Source of the DNA: Rotaria macrura
Lineage: Eukaryota; Rotifera; Eurotatoria; Philodinida; Philodinidae
Direction: 5' to 3'
Assembly: GCA_900239685.1 (NCBI GenBank)
Contig: OENT01000876.1
Location: 1 to 64,000, forward strand
DNA: 64,000 nucleotides
In this document: one piece after another, positions 22,292-35,200 of the stretch
Numbering within the stretch: the stretch's first letter is position 1
Layout of the letters: each line of letters opens with the position of its first letter
Position numbers and translations under genes: made by a program
The notes under the pieces: model-generated
The model's database searches: none
What the model was told of the DNA's origin: nothing
What the model saw: only the letters and a program-made list of their open reading frames with translations

Positions 22292-25200
22292 GACAGTTAA
22301 TTTCCAATCTTGACTTCAAGCACCCGAAAGAAATGCTTGAAACGAATATAATCTGGAAAGATAGAGAAATTTCGTAGTAAAGTTTAATTTTCTCTTGATG
22401 ATACGGACATCGATGTGAGAAGACAGTGTGAGGGCGAGTAAGGTGCACTGAAAAGTGTGTAGACGCGAATGCTAAGAACTTGATTGTAGAATTACATGAT
22501 ATTGTTCTACTGTTGCTCATGTAGAAACGAACAAAACCTTGAATACTATGCAAATATGATCAGAGAGCAGTCTTAGTGCTGACTGAGCAGGGTGATATAA
22601 TAGTTGTTACTTCGATGCATAATAAAATGTAAAAAAGATGAATTTTTCTTTTTAGAATTCATGAAGTCAATTCAGACAGAAGCAGAAACCATAAACGATT
22701 TACTGAGGTATCTACAGGTGGGCAAAAACAGCAATTTCGATCATCATGACAACCACCTAGGATGAGCAATCATCAAAAAATCTTTCCTCGTTTTCGTGAA
22801 TTTCATAGCGAGCGCTTAAAAAATTGTGATTTTTGATGATGAAAAGGACAACGTCTCTGATGTTTTTGATATTGATTCATCAAAACGTTACATTTTACTC
22901 AAAATCGAATTTATCCATGTATTCGATTAAGAATCGACTGTGTATGTAATAAATTCGAAGAAAAATCTCCGTCGTGCAATGCATTTCATTACACAATCAA
23001 ATTTAAGCAGGGAATTTCATTGAAACATATTCATTGGTTTTTTGAATTTTTTGAATTCATTAAAAACAAAATTTTTTTATTTGATCTGCCCTTCAGTACA
23101 TTGTCAACACAAGAGACTAATAAATGATTAAAACACTTTACTTTTATTCTATGTATATGCTTTTCCCTTTTCCTCTTCTTTTCGTTCTTCTTGTCATTAA
23201 AACATTACAATGCAAAGTGGAGAAATGTTTTGCTTCTGCATCTCAATGTTAAAGAAAAGAAGAGCAAAAACAGAAAAAAATAGTATACATAGGATAAGAG
23301 TTTTGTGTTGATACTGGACTAAAGGTCGGTGCGAAATATTCACAAATATTTTTGAAATACATGTAGAAAAATTAGAAAATGACCGATGAATTTGTATCGT
23401 TCGTTATTAGTTTATTCAAATTAATTTCCTTGAAAGAAATTGGCCTATGCATCGCTTGATTATTTTTATTAGAATGTAACTTTTTGTGGATGAATTTTAG
23501 AAGCATCAAATAATACGGCTGTTTCATGATGTGAAATGCCACTTTTCCCATGTTTTTCCTATAAAACTTACGAATATCAAGAGTAGACCTACGACAGCAT
23601 CCCTTTCTAGGAACTGCGTATCTATTGAGAACTGTACAAAGTAAAAAGTTCTCTTTCAGGATTGTAAGTTGAAACGTATTCATTTTTGAATTCAATGTAC
23701 ATGATCATTGATTATGAGATGTGAATAACGACGAAGAAAACTATCATCATATTTGACCGTTTCACTACTACAGGCGTATAAAACGAAATCGGTCTTGAAT
23801 TTAATTGACATTTCTCACAAATATTCATGACTAATTCACAATAACAAGTAAAAGATGCTGTTTTTCATTTTCGCTTTGTTTATAAGAATTTATTCTGTGG
23901 TAAGAATTAAATAAAAATAATTGAATTGGAAAAAGAAAAAGATCAAACAATAATTATCCTTCTTCTCCTAAATAACAATCGAGTTCATTGAGGTTCTAAA
24001 AACATGCAGACAATCATTCCCCCGATCTTAGTGAAAACTAACTCTACTTCAAACAATGTTGATAGTTGGCATGTTTCTTTAAAAGTGCATGCAGCTTTTT
24101 ATACTATCTCACATTATTAAAACATAACATTCAAATCGGTTCGAATTAAAAATAAGAATTCTTCAACTATTGTTATTTCAAATGAAAGACTATTAGACAA
24201 AATTCGTTTAAATGAAAATTTAATATAATGCACATTTATTACAGATAAGATAACAATCATCAATAAAGAAATGGTAGTACAAAGAATCACCGTACTAAAA
24301 GAATACGTATTGAAGAAACTATTAAATAGTTATAATATGCTCAAGAAATTCAGATTAAGATAGATCAGTTACAATCAAAAAACTGTTGGAACAGTTCTCA
24401 ATATCAGAACTGATATGAAAATGACGTAAGTCTAATGATGCAGTTTTTCACATGTTTGGTTACTCCGGGCACAAAATAGTGTAAATCAAAATTTTCTATA
24501 CTTATTGAATACTACAGAGATTTCGGAAATAACATCATTTGCATAAGTGATCACTAATGCAGAATAAAAACGTGTAAGGCTTTCGAAATTTCCTTCTCTT
24601 AAAGTCTGAGCATTGTTGCTGTAAAATATATTCACTGTACTTGGATAGCTAGGGCTTTTCATTTGTATATGAGTGGATTTCAAGCTTTCGGCACGGTTGG
24701 TCTGCGATTAAATAAAAGTAGACCTGAACACTTTTTGAGTATTGCATTCTGTTATATTCTATACCTACATTGCCCGGCAAACGTTTTCCAACACGTAATG
24801 GAATATTAAGGAAGATAAACCCTTCAAAAATATGTGACTATGTCATCATGTTTAATGTGATAATGAAAATGTCCGACACATACTCATTTCTGGCTGCATT
24901 ACTATAACTATTGTTCTGGAGCCCCTTAAAATTTAGACGGTTGCTGTTATCAATAGTATTAACGATTGTTGTTCTTCTTTCTTCTGTTGACGTCGTTTTG
25001 GTTGAGATTATGCTTTATTTCTTTTATATTCTTTGTCGAATCGTTTGAACAGAATTATTTTCATTTCTAGTTTTCAACACTTGTTTTTCGTACGAGATTT
25101 AGAGCTCGTTTTTATCTTGAACTTGATATAGATAAGCAGACAAAAAAGAAGCGATTGCTTTCTGTTCATGGGATGTTGCTTAATCAGTCATGATTTCACA

Positions 25201-26103
25201 CAGAAGAATATTCATACTACAGTCTATATTCCTGTATTGAGAGAAACCGATCGTATTCTATCCATGTTGATGAACTAGTAAACAAATGGTTAAACGAAAG
25301 TGGCGTGCACAAAGATACGTACCGGGTATCAAATTTTGTTTTAAATTTTAACAAATATTTAACGAAAAAAAAAGAAAAAAATATTATTGACTTTAATTTA
25401 TCTTTTAATTCATAAATTGAAACATAGGGTAGGGGCGTACCCAGTACTAGGGAATTGAACAGTAGTAGACATGATTGAATAATATAGAGAATAGTCAGGT
25501 CTGATAGTTTGTATTCGTGTGCGTTCTTTTACAGGAAACATTTTCGTTCTCAAAATGAGCTTAACTTAATTTAGTGAAAGTATCACAATGATCACTTATT
25601 GATTGATCGAAATTCGATAGCCATTTGACTGGCTAATCATCTATACCTATTATGCATCTCTCACCATAATTCATATTCAATATCGATAAAAATTTTTCGA
25701 ATGTTTCCTTCTATCTTTTGTTGTTTTAATTATTTTCTGCCACGAAACCAAACTTTAATATTTCGCGCGCCATTTTCACAATGCACAGTTTTCCGGTTCA
25801 CAAGTAAGTGACAGTACGAGCTGGAGAACTGAGATTAGGTGTGCACATGAGACACTTAGGGTAGAGAAGTGTATCGATAACTCACTCAAATCGGTCTACG
25901 AGACAAGAAACATTATTAGCCAATTTTAACTTAATTTTCAATCGCTTCAAAAATTTCCAATTCATAGATATTTTCAAATGACTTAATTAGTACGTTGTAG
26001 TCGATTAGGTTTATCAACATCTTGTACCCCAATTCGAGAAGTACGGGCCAATATCTTTCGGAAAACATGGGAAAGCCACGGAATATGGAAGCTGTAGTGG
26101 GGG
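22292..26103. other. Non-coding stretch upstream of the ART-TPR gene
   Basis: No recognisable gene. A minus-strand TATTATAT lies near 22593-22600 but is about 300 nt above the start codon, so the promoter assignment is weak. Small frames at 23372-23695 and 24486-24683 (minus) show no family features. Confidence 0.4.
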
Positions 26104-26538
26104 CTAGACAACTATGCCATCGGTGTCAAAAATACTTATTTTCATCAGAAAAATGCCGTCAAAGTTAAAAATGCTCCCAATTGCATATAATATAATCATA
26201 TCATATAAGGATAATGTTGTTTTGAATAGGAAAAGTGTATGGACAATTGCCCCAGTCATTGTTCCCATGAGACAAATGCTGCAGTATAATTGTACGTATA
26301 CATACACACTCCCAATACAAAAATGAAAGTGCACAGGAAAAATGTTTCTTTCAATAGCAAATATAATTAAAACAAGAACAGGAATCACTTTTCCAATTTC
26401 AAAAATAGTTGAGTCATAGTCTACAGATGCACATTGATATGTACTTATACATATCAATGTATATGTGTGTATAGTATATAAGAAGGAAGGAAAGAGAGAG
26501 CATTTCTGACCTGAACGACATTTATCCGCTTGAAGCAT
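26104..26538 (-). CDS. Hypothetical multi-span membrane protein (144 aa) or exon of one
   Basis: ATG-to-stop frame of 144 codons. Residues about 49-65, 72-106 and 111-133 are strongly hydrophobic, with aromatic and Gly residues arranged as in real helices, so two to three membrane spans are plausible. The N-terminal 45 residues are Cys/Ser/Thr-rich. I recognise no family. AT-rich DNA readily yields hydrophobic frames, so this may be chance; no flanking exons were identified. Confidence 0.25.
   Translation of the reverse strand: MLQADKCRSGQKCSLFPSFLYTIHTYTLICISTYQCASVDYDSTIFEIGKVIPVLVLIIFAIERNIFPVHFHFCIGSVYVYVQLYCSICLMGTMTGAIVHTLFLFKTTLSLYDMIILYAIGSIFNFDGIFLMKISIFDTDGIVV
26431..26460. repeat. 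Perfect 13-bp hairpin with 4-nt loop
   Basis: ACATTGATATGTA (26431-26443), loop CTTA, then its exact reverse complement (26448-26460), followed by TATGTGTGT-like simple sequence. It overlaps the doubtful 144-aa frame. It could be a chance product of TA/TG simple sequence. Confidence 0.6.
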
Positions 26539-28251
26539 GCATTTATCTCACCGTTCCTTTTCTTGTCCCCTGCTGGCTGCTGTAGTTGGTCGAATACTTT
26601 CCAGATTTTTCTCAATGATTTCCAGGTGGTTTGTGTCGGAAAAGTCCGAAAATTTTCCGATCTAAATAACTACTTCCATCTTTTGTCAACATCCGGTATT
26701 TTCCTGTGGACGCCAGCTCGAAATTTTCGACTTGGGCTTCGAGAAATGTGTAATAAAAAATGAATGTGCTAAGGGGAACAACCACGTAAATCCTTACTCC
26801 TGAGTATGATAGTCTCGCTCTTATTCTTTTTGGATCTTCATATCTGGCTTCCTTTCATACTCGAGCAAACTCCTATGGACATCAATACCCACACGTACCT
26901 AGACCTATCTAGTGTCATACTCCAAAGAAGATTTTTACTCACAAAAAATAAAAGACTTCTTTCTAGCAAAACGAAATTCACAGAGATATTCTTTTTTAAG
27001 CTACACAAGATCAAATAACACTCGACCCATCGCATATTTTGTTATAGCTGATTTTTGGACTAAAAAATTCAGATTTCATACTGACATGGTGAACTACTTT
27101 AGTCTAATTAGTTCCAACCCTAAGTTCACTAAAATACTAGTATTAACTGGATAGAAGCGAACTCTGAAATACTGGCCAGTCAAAACTTGTGCTTTTCATT
27201 CTCCTAGATATTTTCATCGAAAGTGACAATTGGATTCAATTTCTCATAATGCATCGAATTTGCTTCCTTCTGCATCTCAATTCATAAATTTAACCTAAAA
27301 TAATCGATTGGATCTTCAGAAGTGCTGATCACGCTTTTATCCTAAAGTCTGCCCTATGATGTCACTAGTTTTCTCTTGACTAAGCCATCTATGGATGAAG
27401 TATTTGTACACGATACTATCTTACGTAGGAAAATGCACTTAAGATATAAGAGAATATATCAGTGTCACTGCTACGGACAGTTTTTATGCGCTCATTCTCT
27501 TCGTAGTCTGACGTTTTTTTAACAGTTTAAAAATATTACATTCTCTGTGACACGAACGAAATCAAATGGGAAGCTGTGGTTTTCGAGTCATTTAAACAAT
27601 ATGAGTAACTATTAATTGAATTTAACGTGGGTTCGAGTTCTATTGGCTTCCTAATACCAGAGAATAGCTGCTTTTCCTGACAACCATCGCCTAGATATTA
27701 ACATGGTAAAAGTCGAACCTGATACTCATTCAACATAAAAGGAGGGTGAGTATCGTTATATAGTCACCTGCGATCGGAACAAAATCCAAATCGAACATTT
27801 TCATCACTTCGAAGAGAAAAGAAACCTGCATCTAATCTTATACCTCATACGTTTATAGAACGGATCTTTCATGAGCAAACTTTTCAAATGTTAGATGCTT
27901 TTGAAAAAAATTCCATTAAACCATAATGAAATTCAAGAAGGAAAAAGTTAATTGCAATCAAAACAATTGCTACCAACGACGTTCAAGGATTGTTGAACAT
28001 TGTCAGTCATTGTCACTTAATGGAATCTAAGCAATCCGAAATTCAACTTTTTCTCCCTTGTTCAAATGTTTACCATGCGTGAATCGTTGAATAGTACATC
28101 GTTGAACTAATATAATTAACTTGATCTTGAATCGATGATTCTAATGCGCTCTTCCATATTTGATTTCTAATATTTGACATTAGATGATATTTTGTTTTTT
28201 AATACACTTGACAGTATACTTCGAAAAAGTTTCGCAGTAAATATTTGAACT
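26539..28251. other. Non-coding stretch
   Basis: Several short frames on both strands between 26530 and 27154 overlap each other and show no protein family. I see nothing else. Confidence 0.45.
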
Positions 28252-28847
28252 ACGGCCGGTTTTATTGAATACCGCGGTGTAACGGCGGTCAAAATATTGC
28301 CAAAATGCACATCTATTTATCTATATGCACGACTATTTTTGTTTCTTTGATTAAGATAATTGTCATCATAGCAATGAAGAATAAGTATTTGTTTCAGAAA
28401 TTATAATATTTTTCTTTTATTTAGATCTATTCGAAAATAATCAACTTAAGAAAACGACGAAACGAAGTCGAAGCAACAATTGCTAATCATACCTACAATT
28501 CAAAATCTTACAAATCGATAATAATAAATGTAAATTGTCATTGGCTGCGATTTGGTTTTTTGCGAATCTATTTTTTAAAAGCATTCCTATTTTTTTATTT
28601 ATACATCGAAAGCTATTTTTGAGCAAAACGTAACCGCTACTTAAATTCTTCTTTGAAACAGTTAAATTTCAGTCAAAAAATATTGTCGATGTCGAAATAA
28701 AAATGTATGAGGAATTTTTATTGAATAGATTCACTAAACTAATTTGCCGCCGATGATAATTTACATTTTTTCTTAGATTCATAAGACTGTGAATCAGTTG
28801 ATTCGTTCCCTGAGCGTGTCAGTATACCGCCGATCTTTTCCCGGTTC
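28252..28847. mobile_element. Possible degraded CCGGCGG-type element
   Basis: The left edge (about 28252-28292) has ACGGCCGGTTTTATTG, TACCGCGGTG and ACGGCGGT; the right edge (about 28820-28847) has TATACCGCCGATC and CCCGGTTCG. These words resemble the ends of the element at 4280-5117, and the interior is AT-rich without ORFs. No target-site duplication was found. Both ends are much weaker than in the first element. Confidence 0.3.
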
Positions 28848-28871
28848 GAATCGCATTGGGTGATGCGATTC
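28848..28871. repeat. Perfect 9-bp hairpin with 6-nt loop
   Basis: GAATCGCAT (28848-28856), loop TGGGTG, then ATGCGATTC (28863-28871). It sits at the outer edge of the possible degraded element, so it may mark a transposon end or an insertion hot spot. Confidence 0.6.
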
Positions 28872-29585
28872 AGTTTCATTTCCTCTACTACATGGTAAAA
28901 CAACATAATGTAATATATGATGAATCAAAAACAATCCCAAAACTACATATTCCATTGTTAATTTCTGATGGAAATTATGTTGACATACGCTTACTTGATG
29001 TTTTCACAGGGCATGTTTACGAGCATAATTAGACTCATTTAGAAGATCAGGCATTCTAAAAGTGTGAAATGATTGTAGTGTAGTAAGGTTCGTAGCAGAA
29101 TTTTAACTTTATTCACAAACCTTTATTAGAATAGAAAATTATTTGATTGGATATTGTCCTGCAAATAATAGCATTTTAACAATCTGCAAACTTCTGCAGT
29201 ATTCTTGATAATGAAAACTAAAGCAAATACAGACGAACTGAATTAAGATGGGGGCAGCATCACTTGCCATTTTCATATGTCAACAGGAATAAATACAAAA
29301 ATAGTCGTCTCTTTTTACAAACCAAATACGACGTTCAAATGAGTAATTGACAAAAATCCAACCGAAAATATTATTCATTAATTGTAGTAGTATTTTTTAC
29401 CAAGAGCTTAGAGTTAGACAGTATTAAAGGGCACTTTTCTTTATCTTTCCATGAATTTTCCAACAAAAAACAACTTGATAATTGTTTGATTTCTTCAGTA
29501 GATGCACTGTTGAGATATATATAAATCTAAAAATGATAGTACTTTGAGTGTCAGAAATGTTACATGAGATTATATAGATCCTCAT

Positions 29586-30150
29586 TGAAATACCGAAAAA
29601 CTTGGTCGAAAAAATCTTTTTATGTTTTTCTCAAAATCATGTTTTTCCATTTTCCATCCTAGTCATTTTGCCGTCAACTATGTTTTTTCGAAAAATGTTT
29701 TTTACCATTCGATAGAGCATGCAAAGACGCAGGGCATCTCGTGCTCCGATTTTTGAACAAGCTCTTTTTATACCCAAAAAAGATTGCCTACAAAATTCAC
29801 TTGCAGTTTTTTGGCCTTTTTCCAAGGACTTTGAATTGTGGAAACTTCTTTGGGCATAAAAAAAGCTTTTTCAAAAATCGGAGCACGGGATGCCCTGCGT
29901 CTTTGCATGCTCTATTGAATGGTAAAAAAATTTTTCGAAAAAAGATAGTTGAAGGCAAAAAAACTAGGATGGAAAATAGGTCATTTTTAACCAGTGTTCA
30001 CTTTATAACTTCCTTAAACTTGCATATTTCGGGCTGAAATTTTTATTTTAGGCTAGCCGCTCCAGTCCTACCATATCCTGAAAATTTCAGCCGATTTGGA
30101 CTTTTTTTGACGAAAATCGACTTTTGAGGGGGGGGGTCTTAAGTGGCGGA
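29586..30150 (+). mobile_element. Foldback element, copy 1 (contains a ~330-bp internal palindrome)
   Basis: A repeat of about 565 bp that recurs in inverted orientation at 59299-59873. It starts near TACCGAAAAACTTGGTCG and ends near CGACTTTTGAGGGG. Within it, 29650-29978 is an imperfect palindrome with arms of about 130-150 bp around a short AT-rich centre. ATTTTCCATCCT at the left edge is mirrored by AGGATGGAAAAT at the right. Inner arm words such as GATAGAGCATGCAAAGACG and AGGGCATC also occur inverted on the other side. No transposase. The transcript would fold into a long hairpin. Confidence 0.75.
29650..29978. repeat. Long imperfect inverted repeat (palindrome) inside foldback copy 1
   Basis: The arms pair from 29650/29978 inward to about 29795/29845. 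Because of the symmetry, near-identical reading frames appear on both strands; these are artefacts and not genes. Confidence 0.75.
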
Positions 30151-30410
30151 TAGAGAAAAAATGGCCATGCACGTTCCTCAAACACGAAGAGCGTGTACGA
30201 TGCTGATATTATGCCGAACTACTCTATGAACGTTTGTGTTTCGCTATAAACTGTTGCCACGGCGATATACGATTGTCAATACTGAACTATCTATTCAATT
30301 AAAATAGGACCGTGTACGATCAGCATAGATCATGTGCGTTTCGTTCTTCTCTGTATACACATTCTGAAAATTTCATTCCCGTTTGCTTGATTGCATCATA
30401 GTGCGTTTAT

Positions 30411-30439
30411 ATACCGAGTCAGTAATACTGACTCGGTAT
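30411..30439. repeat. 29-bp near-perfect palindrome
   Basis: ATACCGAGTCAGTA, one central A, then TACTGACTCGGTAT: 14-bp perfect arms. A TATAAAAG follows at about 30441-30448. It could be a protein-binding dyad or a relic of a transposon end. Confidence 0.7.
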
Positions 30440-31834
30440 TATAAAAGTTATCAGTGAATAAAAACTTGTATTATTTTTTTAAATACAGAATTCAACGGCA
30501 GATCTTTTAAAAAAGAAAAGCTTTGTAATTTATTCATACTTACATATGAATGAACTTGGGAATGTTTTCATTGATCATATACGTCTAGAATTCAATTACG
30601 ATTTCGATGAATATTTCAACAATTCGAGTCATAATCAGATTATCAATGTTGGAAACTAGTTCGAATTAGCTACTATGAATCCTACATTAAATTTATTACA
30701 AACATGAAAACACTGTTATTAAGTAAGAATACATTTCGTAAATTTATTAGATATTATTCGAATCGTGCAAGATAACGTTCTGATACTTTTCCTATCAATG
30801 CATCTGGAATCGGTCACCTTATAACAACCCATAGAGAAAGTGATCTCAGTTTATTATTGATTGGTCTATTTTCGACTGTAAAAATTGAATACTTCTGTCA
30901 AGTTATTCGTTGAATCCAAGTTTAGGATAAAACTTGATATTTGAAGCGTTCGATTTTGCAGAACAATAACTGTAGCTCACCATGTAGGCTGTCAAGATTT
31001 TGAATAATATAAAATTAATAGAACATGTTTATCTAGATCTAGTTGTTACGAATTGTTGATGACAAAAATCACTCAAGAAAATAAAACGATGCTGCTAGTG
31101 CCATCTTTAGTGCTTCGACTTTCTTTTTGTAAATTTATTTTACTCAGTTACTGTTCTACTTGAATAGTAGTTTTCTTATTAGACGACGAAATATGGCCAA
31201 AATGGCTTTGATATTCATATTCAGTTAAATAATTTGGATTTCCTAGCCGATCATTGCAATATTCACAAGAAAGCGAGCGTAATATATATATCGTTATAAT
31301 GCTACAGATAGCAGCAGCAGCAATTGTGCCTTCGTATTATTTATCTAGTGAGTCAGTGTTTCGGCCATTAAATCGAATACTTATTACTAATTCAGACGAC
31401 AAAGGTATGCCGATGAATAATTACTGATATAAAAAGATATGCATTACTTACAGTCAACAAGGCTTTCATGTCTAAACCTTCTCCTACTGCTTGCTTTCAC
31501 TTAACCATATTTAATTACCTTTTGTATCAGTTTGAATGTTCTATGCTATAAATGGAAAGTGCATTACACCAGAAAATGAAATATCATCAACCTGCTTGTA
31601 TTTTTTTCGAAGCGAGAGATATTATATTTGTTATCGAAATAATCTTTCCTATTGATAAAGTCACTTTCGAGACAAATATCAGTTTTCTTCCGTTGAAGTT
31701 GAAGGGCAAAGGTTAAAACTCATAATACTTTCTATACGAGCATATCATAAGTGAATATCAGTTCGTATGAAAACGAGTAACTATGAAAAAGCAAATACAC
31801 TGATTGTGTCTTGAATAGTTATCTAATATTTTTT

Positions 31835-32206
31835 CTAATCCATAATACATGTTTGTTTATGCTTACTGTTTGAATAATTTGCTCTGAGTATTACGCCGAT
31901 ATCTTTGTAATTCACACAGAAAGATGATTGGTTTGCAAATCTTCTTTGTTTTATTACCACATGAATTGCATAGCCGAATTTCGACAAATTAGAATTCGTG
32001 AGTGTCAGTTTCGATATCAATGGATGACTCATAACATATCTTCCACAATGGCATCCAAAAAATGAACCTAACTTGTATTCAATATGATATTCGAATTTCC
32101 CTGTAAGAACAACTATGAAATAATTTACCAACAGTAAGAGCATGTATAAGATGAAGTCGTTTCTTACGACGTTGTTTTTCTCCTTCTTTCTTTCGCCGAA
32201 TAACAT
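31835..32206 (-). CDS. Hypothetical protein with N-terminal hydrophobic segment
   Basis: A 123-codon frame. Residues about 17-36 (FILYMLLLLVNYFIVVLTG) could be a signal anchor behind a basic N-terminus, which fits the positive-inside rule. The remaining ~85 residues are polar with scattered Cys and one NQS/NYS-type sequon set. No family is recognised. It may be a small secreted or membrane-anchored protein, an exon, or chance. Confidence 0.28.
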   Translation of the reverse strand: MLFGERKKEKNNVVRNDFILYMLLLLVNYFIVVLTGKFEYHIEYKLGSFFGCHCGRYVMSHPLISKLTLTNSNLSKFGYAIHVVIKQRRFANQSSFCVNYKDIGVILRANYSNSKHKQTCIMD

Positions 32207-35200
32207 GATTACCTCAATGTAAGTATTTACGGTATATTATCTTTCATTACATTCGATGAAAGTATACGGAGTATACAAATGACGAGGTGTATTTGCTTAT
32301 ACACAATATGCCGATTGTCATAGTTCAGGAATTACAGATATTTCATTGTGATTTAATCGAATATTACACTTTTCACGGCGTTGTTATTTAAAATAATCCT
32401 GTTGGGGCGTTTCTATTCATTTCCTACATCTATCGGCTATGAATATTGTGTCCGTTTCTATTCGATAATTCCAATTAAGATCAAAATTACAATCGTCATT
32501 AGCGTATATCAAGAGGATTCACGTAATCAGAATGGGTGTCTTAGTAAGAATGAACTTCTCAATATTTTGATAACATTTCAACCAATTTTCAATCATTTAA
32601 ACTGATTCTTCTACTGGGTGATTCATCAAATGAATTCTCAACAAAGCTGACTTTTTGCTTCTAACTGTAAAATAGAAAAAAGAATAGTCTTCGAACTGTA
32701 GTTTTTCAAAGAACTAAAACTCGATGCAAAAGTCTTGACCAATATGTCTAAATCTATTTAACCCTGTTGATAGCTTATCAAAGGATCGAAATCTCTTTCA
32801 GTGGAAGTCAAAAGTCTGAGTTACAAAATTTTTACCATACATATTTTCAAAAACTAAATTTGAGTTGAATAATCAATCAAAAACCTCTTAAACAGTTCTT
32901 GTAACGTTTTTACAACATGAAAAGTTGCTGGTTCTCAATGATTTCAAACTTCATGCATCAAAGTTGAACTGGGAATACATCAAAATGTAGTGCCTCAATA
33001 GCTTTATCTGTATCTAGATTCGTAAAAGCTTTAGATCAGCTCTTTACTCTTTAATCAAAAATATTTTAATTTTGAAATGTTTTGTAAAATCAAATGTTCT
33101 GCAAAAACTATCAGTTGGCAAGTTAATTAGCCATCACCTTGAGAAATTATGTCTGAACTTAATTCTGGTCGTGTTTTTTGATCGAAATATATCCGATCGG
33201 TAAAACTTTTGCAGGGAAAAAATAATTCAAAACATCTTTTTTATTCTTGTGAAATGCTCTATGGTAGTAAGAATGACCAAGTTATTTGATCTCTTTCAGA
33301 GAAACGTACGTTTTTGTACAAAAACCAAGAGAAAATTTAAGTTTCGATTTACTATTGGAAAGAGTGCTTTGTGTGCTACAGAAATCACCGTTTAACATAT
33401 TTTATAATTTGTCTTGGGATGCAAAAAAATACTAATAAGAAATAGAAAATGATATTGCTCGAAAGTGAAGTTGCAAGGACGTGATAAGATGCGTTTGGTT
33501 CTTGACTTTTTCTCGTTCTCACATTCGGTTTTCGAAAATATGTATGGCACAATATTTTTAGTTCGGACTTAGCTTTTTCGGATGAAAACAAAATTGGTTA
33601 ACTCAGTTACCAAGACGACTAAATGGATTTCGGCGTTTGCTCCAAGACCTTTGCACCGCGCGTTAATTGTTCAATCTAGAGGATAAAACGATTACGTAAT
33701 TGCCATGTTCTTCATTTTTCGATAACCTACAGTTGTGTTCGTTCTTGAGTCTTTGAGTGAGGGTGCTTTGAACTGATCACCGATGAGCAACTTAATCATT
33801 TCTTATAAAAACAACTTGTGATTATATAAGTCTGTGCTTTCATGTCGCTTATTAGAGAAAAAATAAAATTTATACCAGATCGTCGTGTAGCTACCGCAAT
33901 TTAATTATTTGTCTTGACAACGATAAATACACTTTTAACTTCAAACTTTGAATAGAATTTCCAGCAGCAATCTGCAATAAGTTTTCAGAGAGCTTCAACA
34001 TTATTTATTTCACTTCTTTATATTTCAGACGATTCCCGAGCAATCGGAAAATATTGGACTGAATTCTATTATTACATTTCATATTGTAGAATCTTACGTT
34101 CTCGAACTGAAAATTTCTACCACCTACTATATGCACAAATTAGTTTAGTAGAATTTTGTAGAGATCCAAACGATGCATCGTTTAATACAAAATTAGTTTG
34201 AAGCATTGAAACTTAACAGAAATATCATCCAAATATTGAGAGATTCATTCTTACTGAGATGTCCGTTAGAGTTATGTTTATTGCAAAAACTTTGAGTCAT
34301 ATAAACAAGCATTTCATGAATGAAAACAATTCACTTCATCTTTTCTATTATTAAACCAAATGAAGCGAAGCACAAATTTACATCGGAAAATGTTTTAACC
34401 AACGCATTGTATTATTTCTGATAATCAACAAACTTTCGTTGACAAGGAGTCAACAACTACGCAATACGAAAGCTCAATAAAATCGAAAAGTCGACTTATA
34501 AGCAGTTACCTATTGAAACTTTTTTCCATGGACTAGACTTGCACGATTCATGAAGGCAAAAATCAATAAATTTTATGATTATTGCATGAAATTATGTCAA
34601 GAAACTAACTTTCATCCAAGGTTTCGATTTTAATTCTAGTTTTTTTTACAATTTGACAAGTTCGATAATAACAAATTTCAAGGCACAAAATCAATCGTTG
34701 CCTAACTATTGTTTTATCAAGAAACAACAACTGATCTGCTACTGTTGAACCAATAGCAAGTACAATTTCCTTGTTTTGCTAAAAAACTGATCGATGATGG
34801 TAAATTATCATCTCCATGTTAGAAGGATGAAAATTTTCTGTTACATTACCAACACCACTCATATCTGTTAATCTATCGGCAATCTTGTTAATTGATAAGC
34901 GAAGCTTCCGTTTTTAACGTAAACCGACGACTTATTAGTCCCATTATCGAGTGTTTAATCATGTTTTGGAACATTTTTGTAAAAGAATATTTTTAGAACT
35001 GAAAAATCAAAAACCAATACACGTCACTGTATGTTTCACTTTCTCAATATCATTTTTATTCAGGTTAATATGATCAAACACATCGTTCATAATAAAGTTT
35101 GACGTTGTATTCAATGTCATCATCACCACTGTCGAAGCTCATTTTATCATCAAAGAGAAAATCTAGTTCATTGAACCAGAAAATCAAATCTGTTCGCCTA

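Noticed and set aside
22254..22553. 99-codon minus-strand frame overlapping the start of the ART-TPR gene
   Set aside because: Different frame from the ART gene, no family features, and it lies in the expected 5' leader.
28806..28860. tRNA-like sequence (TCCCTGAGCG...GGTTCGAATC) resembling A and B boxes
   Set aside because: The T-stem and acceptor stem do not pair and the anticodon arm is missing. The stretch overlaps the edge of a possible transposon, so I do not call a tRNA.
30126..30136. Poly-G run as a possible G-quadruplex
   Set aside because: A single homopolymer run at the edge of the foldback element; its counterpart in copy 2 is interrupted, so it is probably simple expansion.
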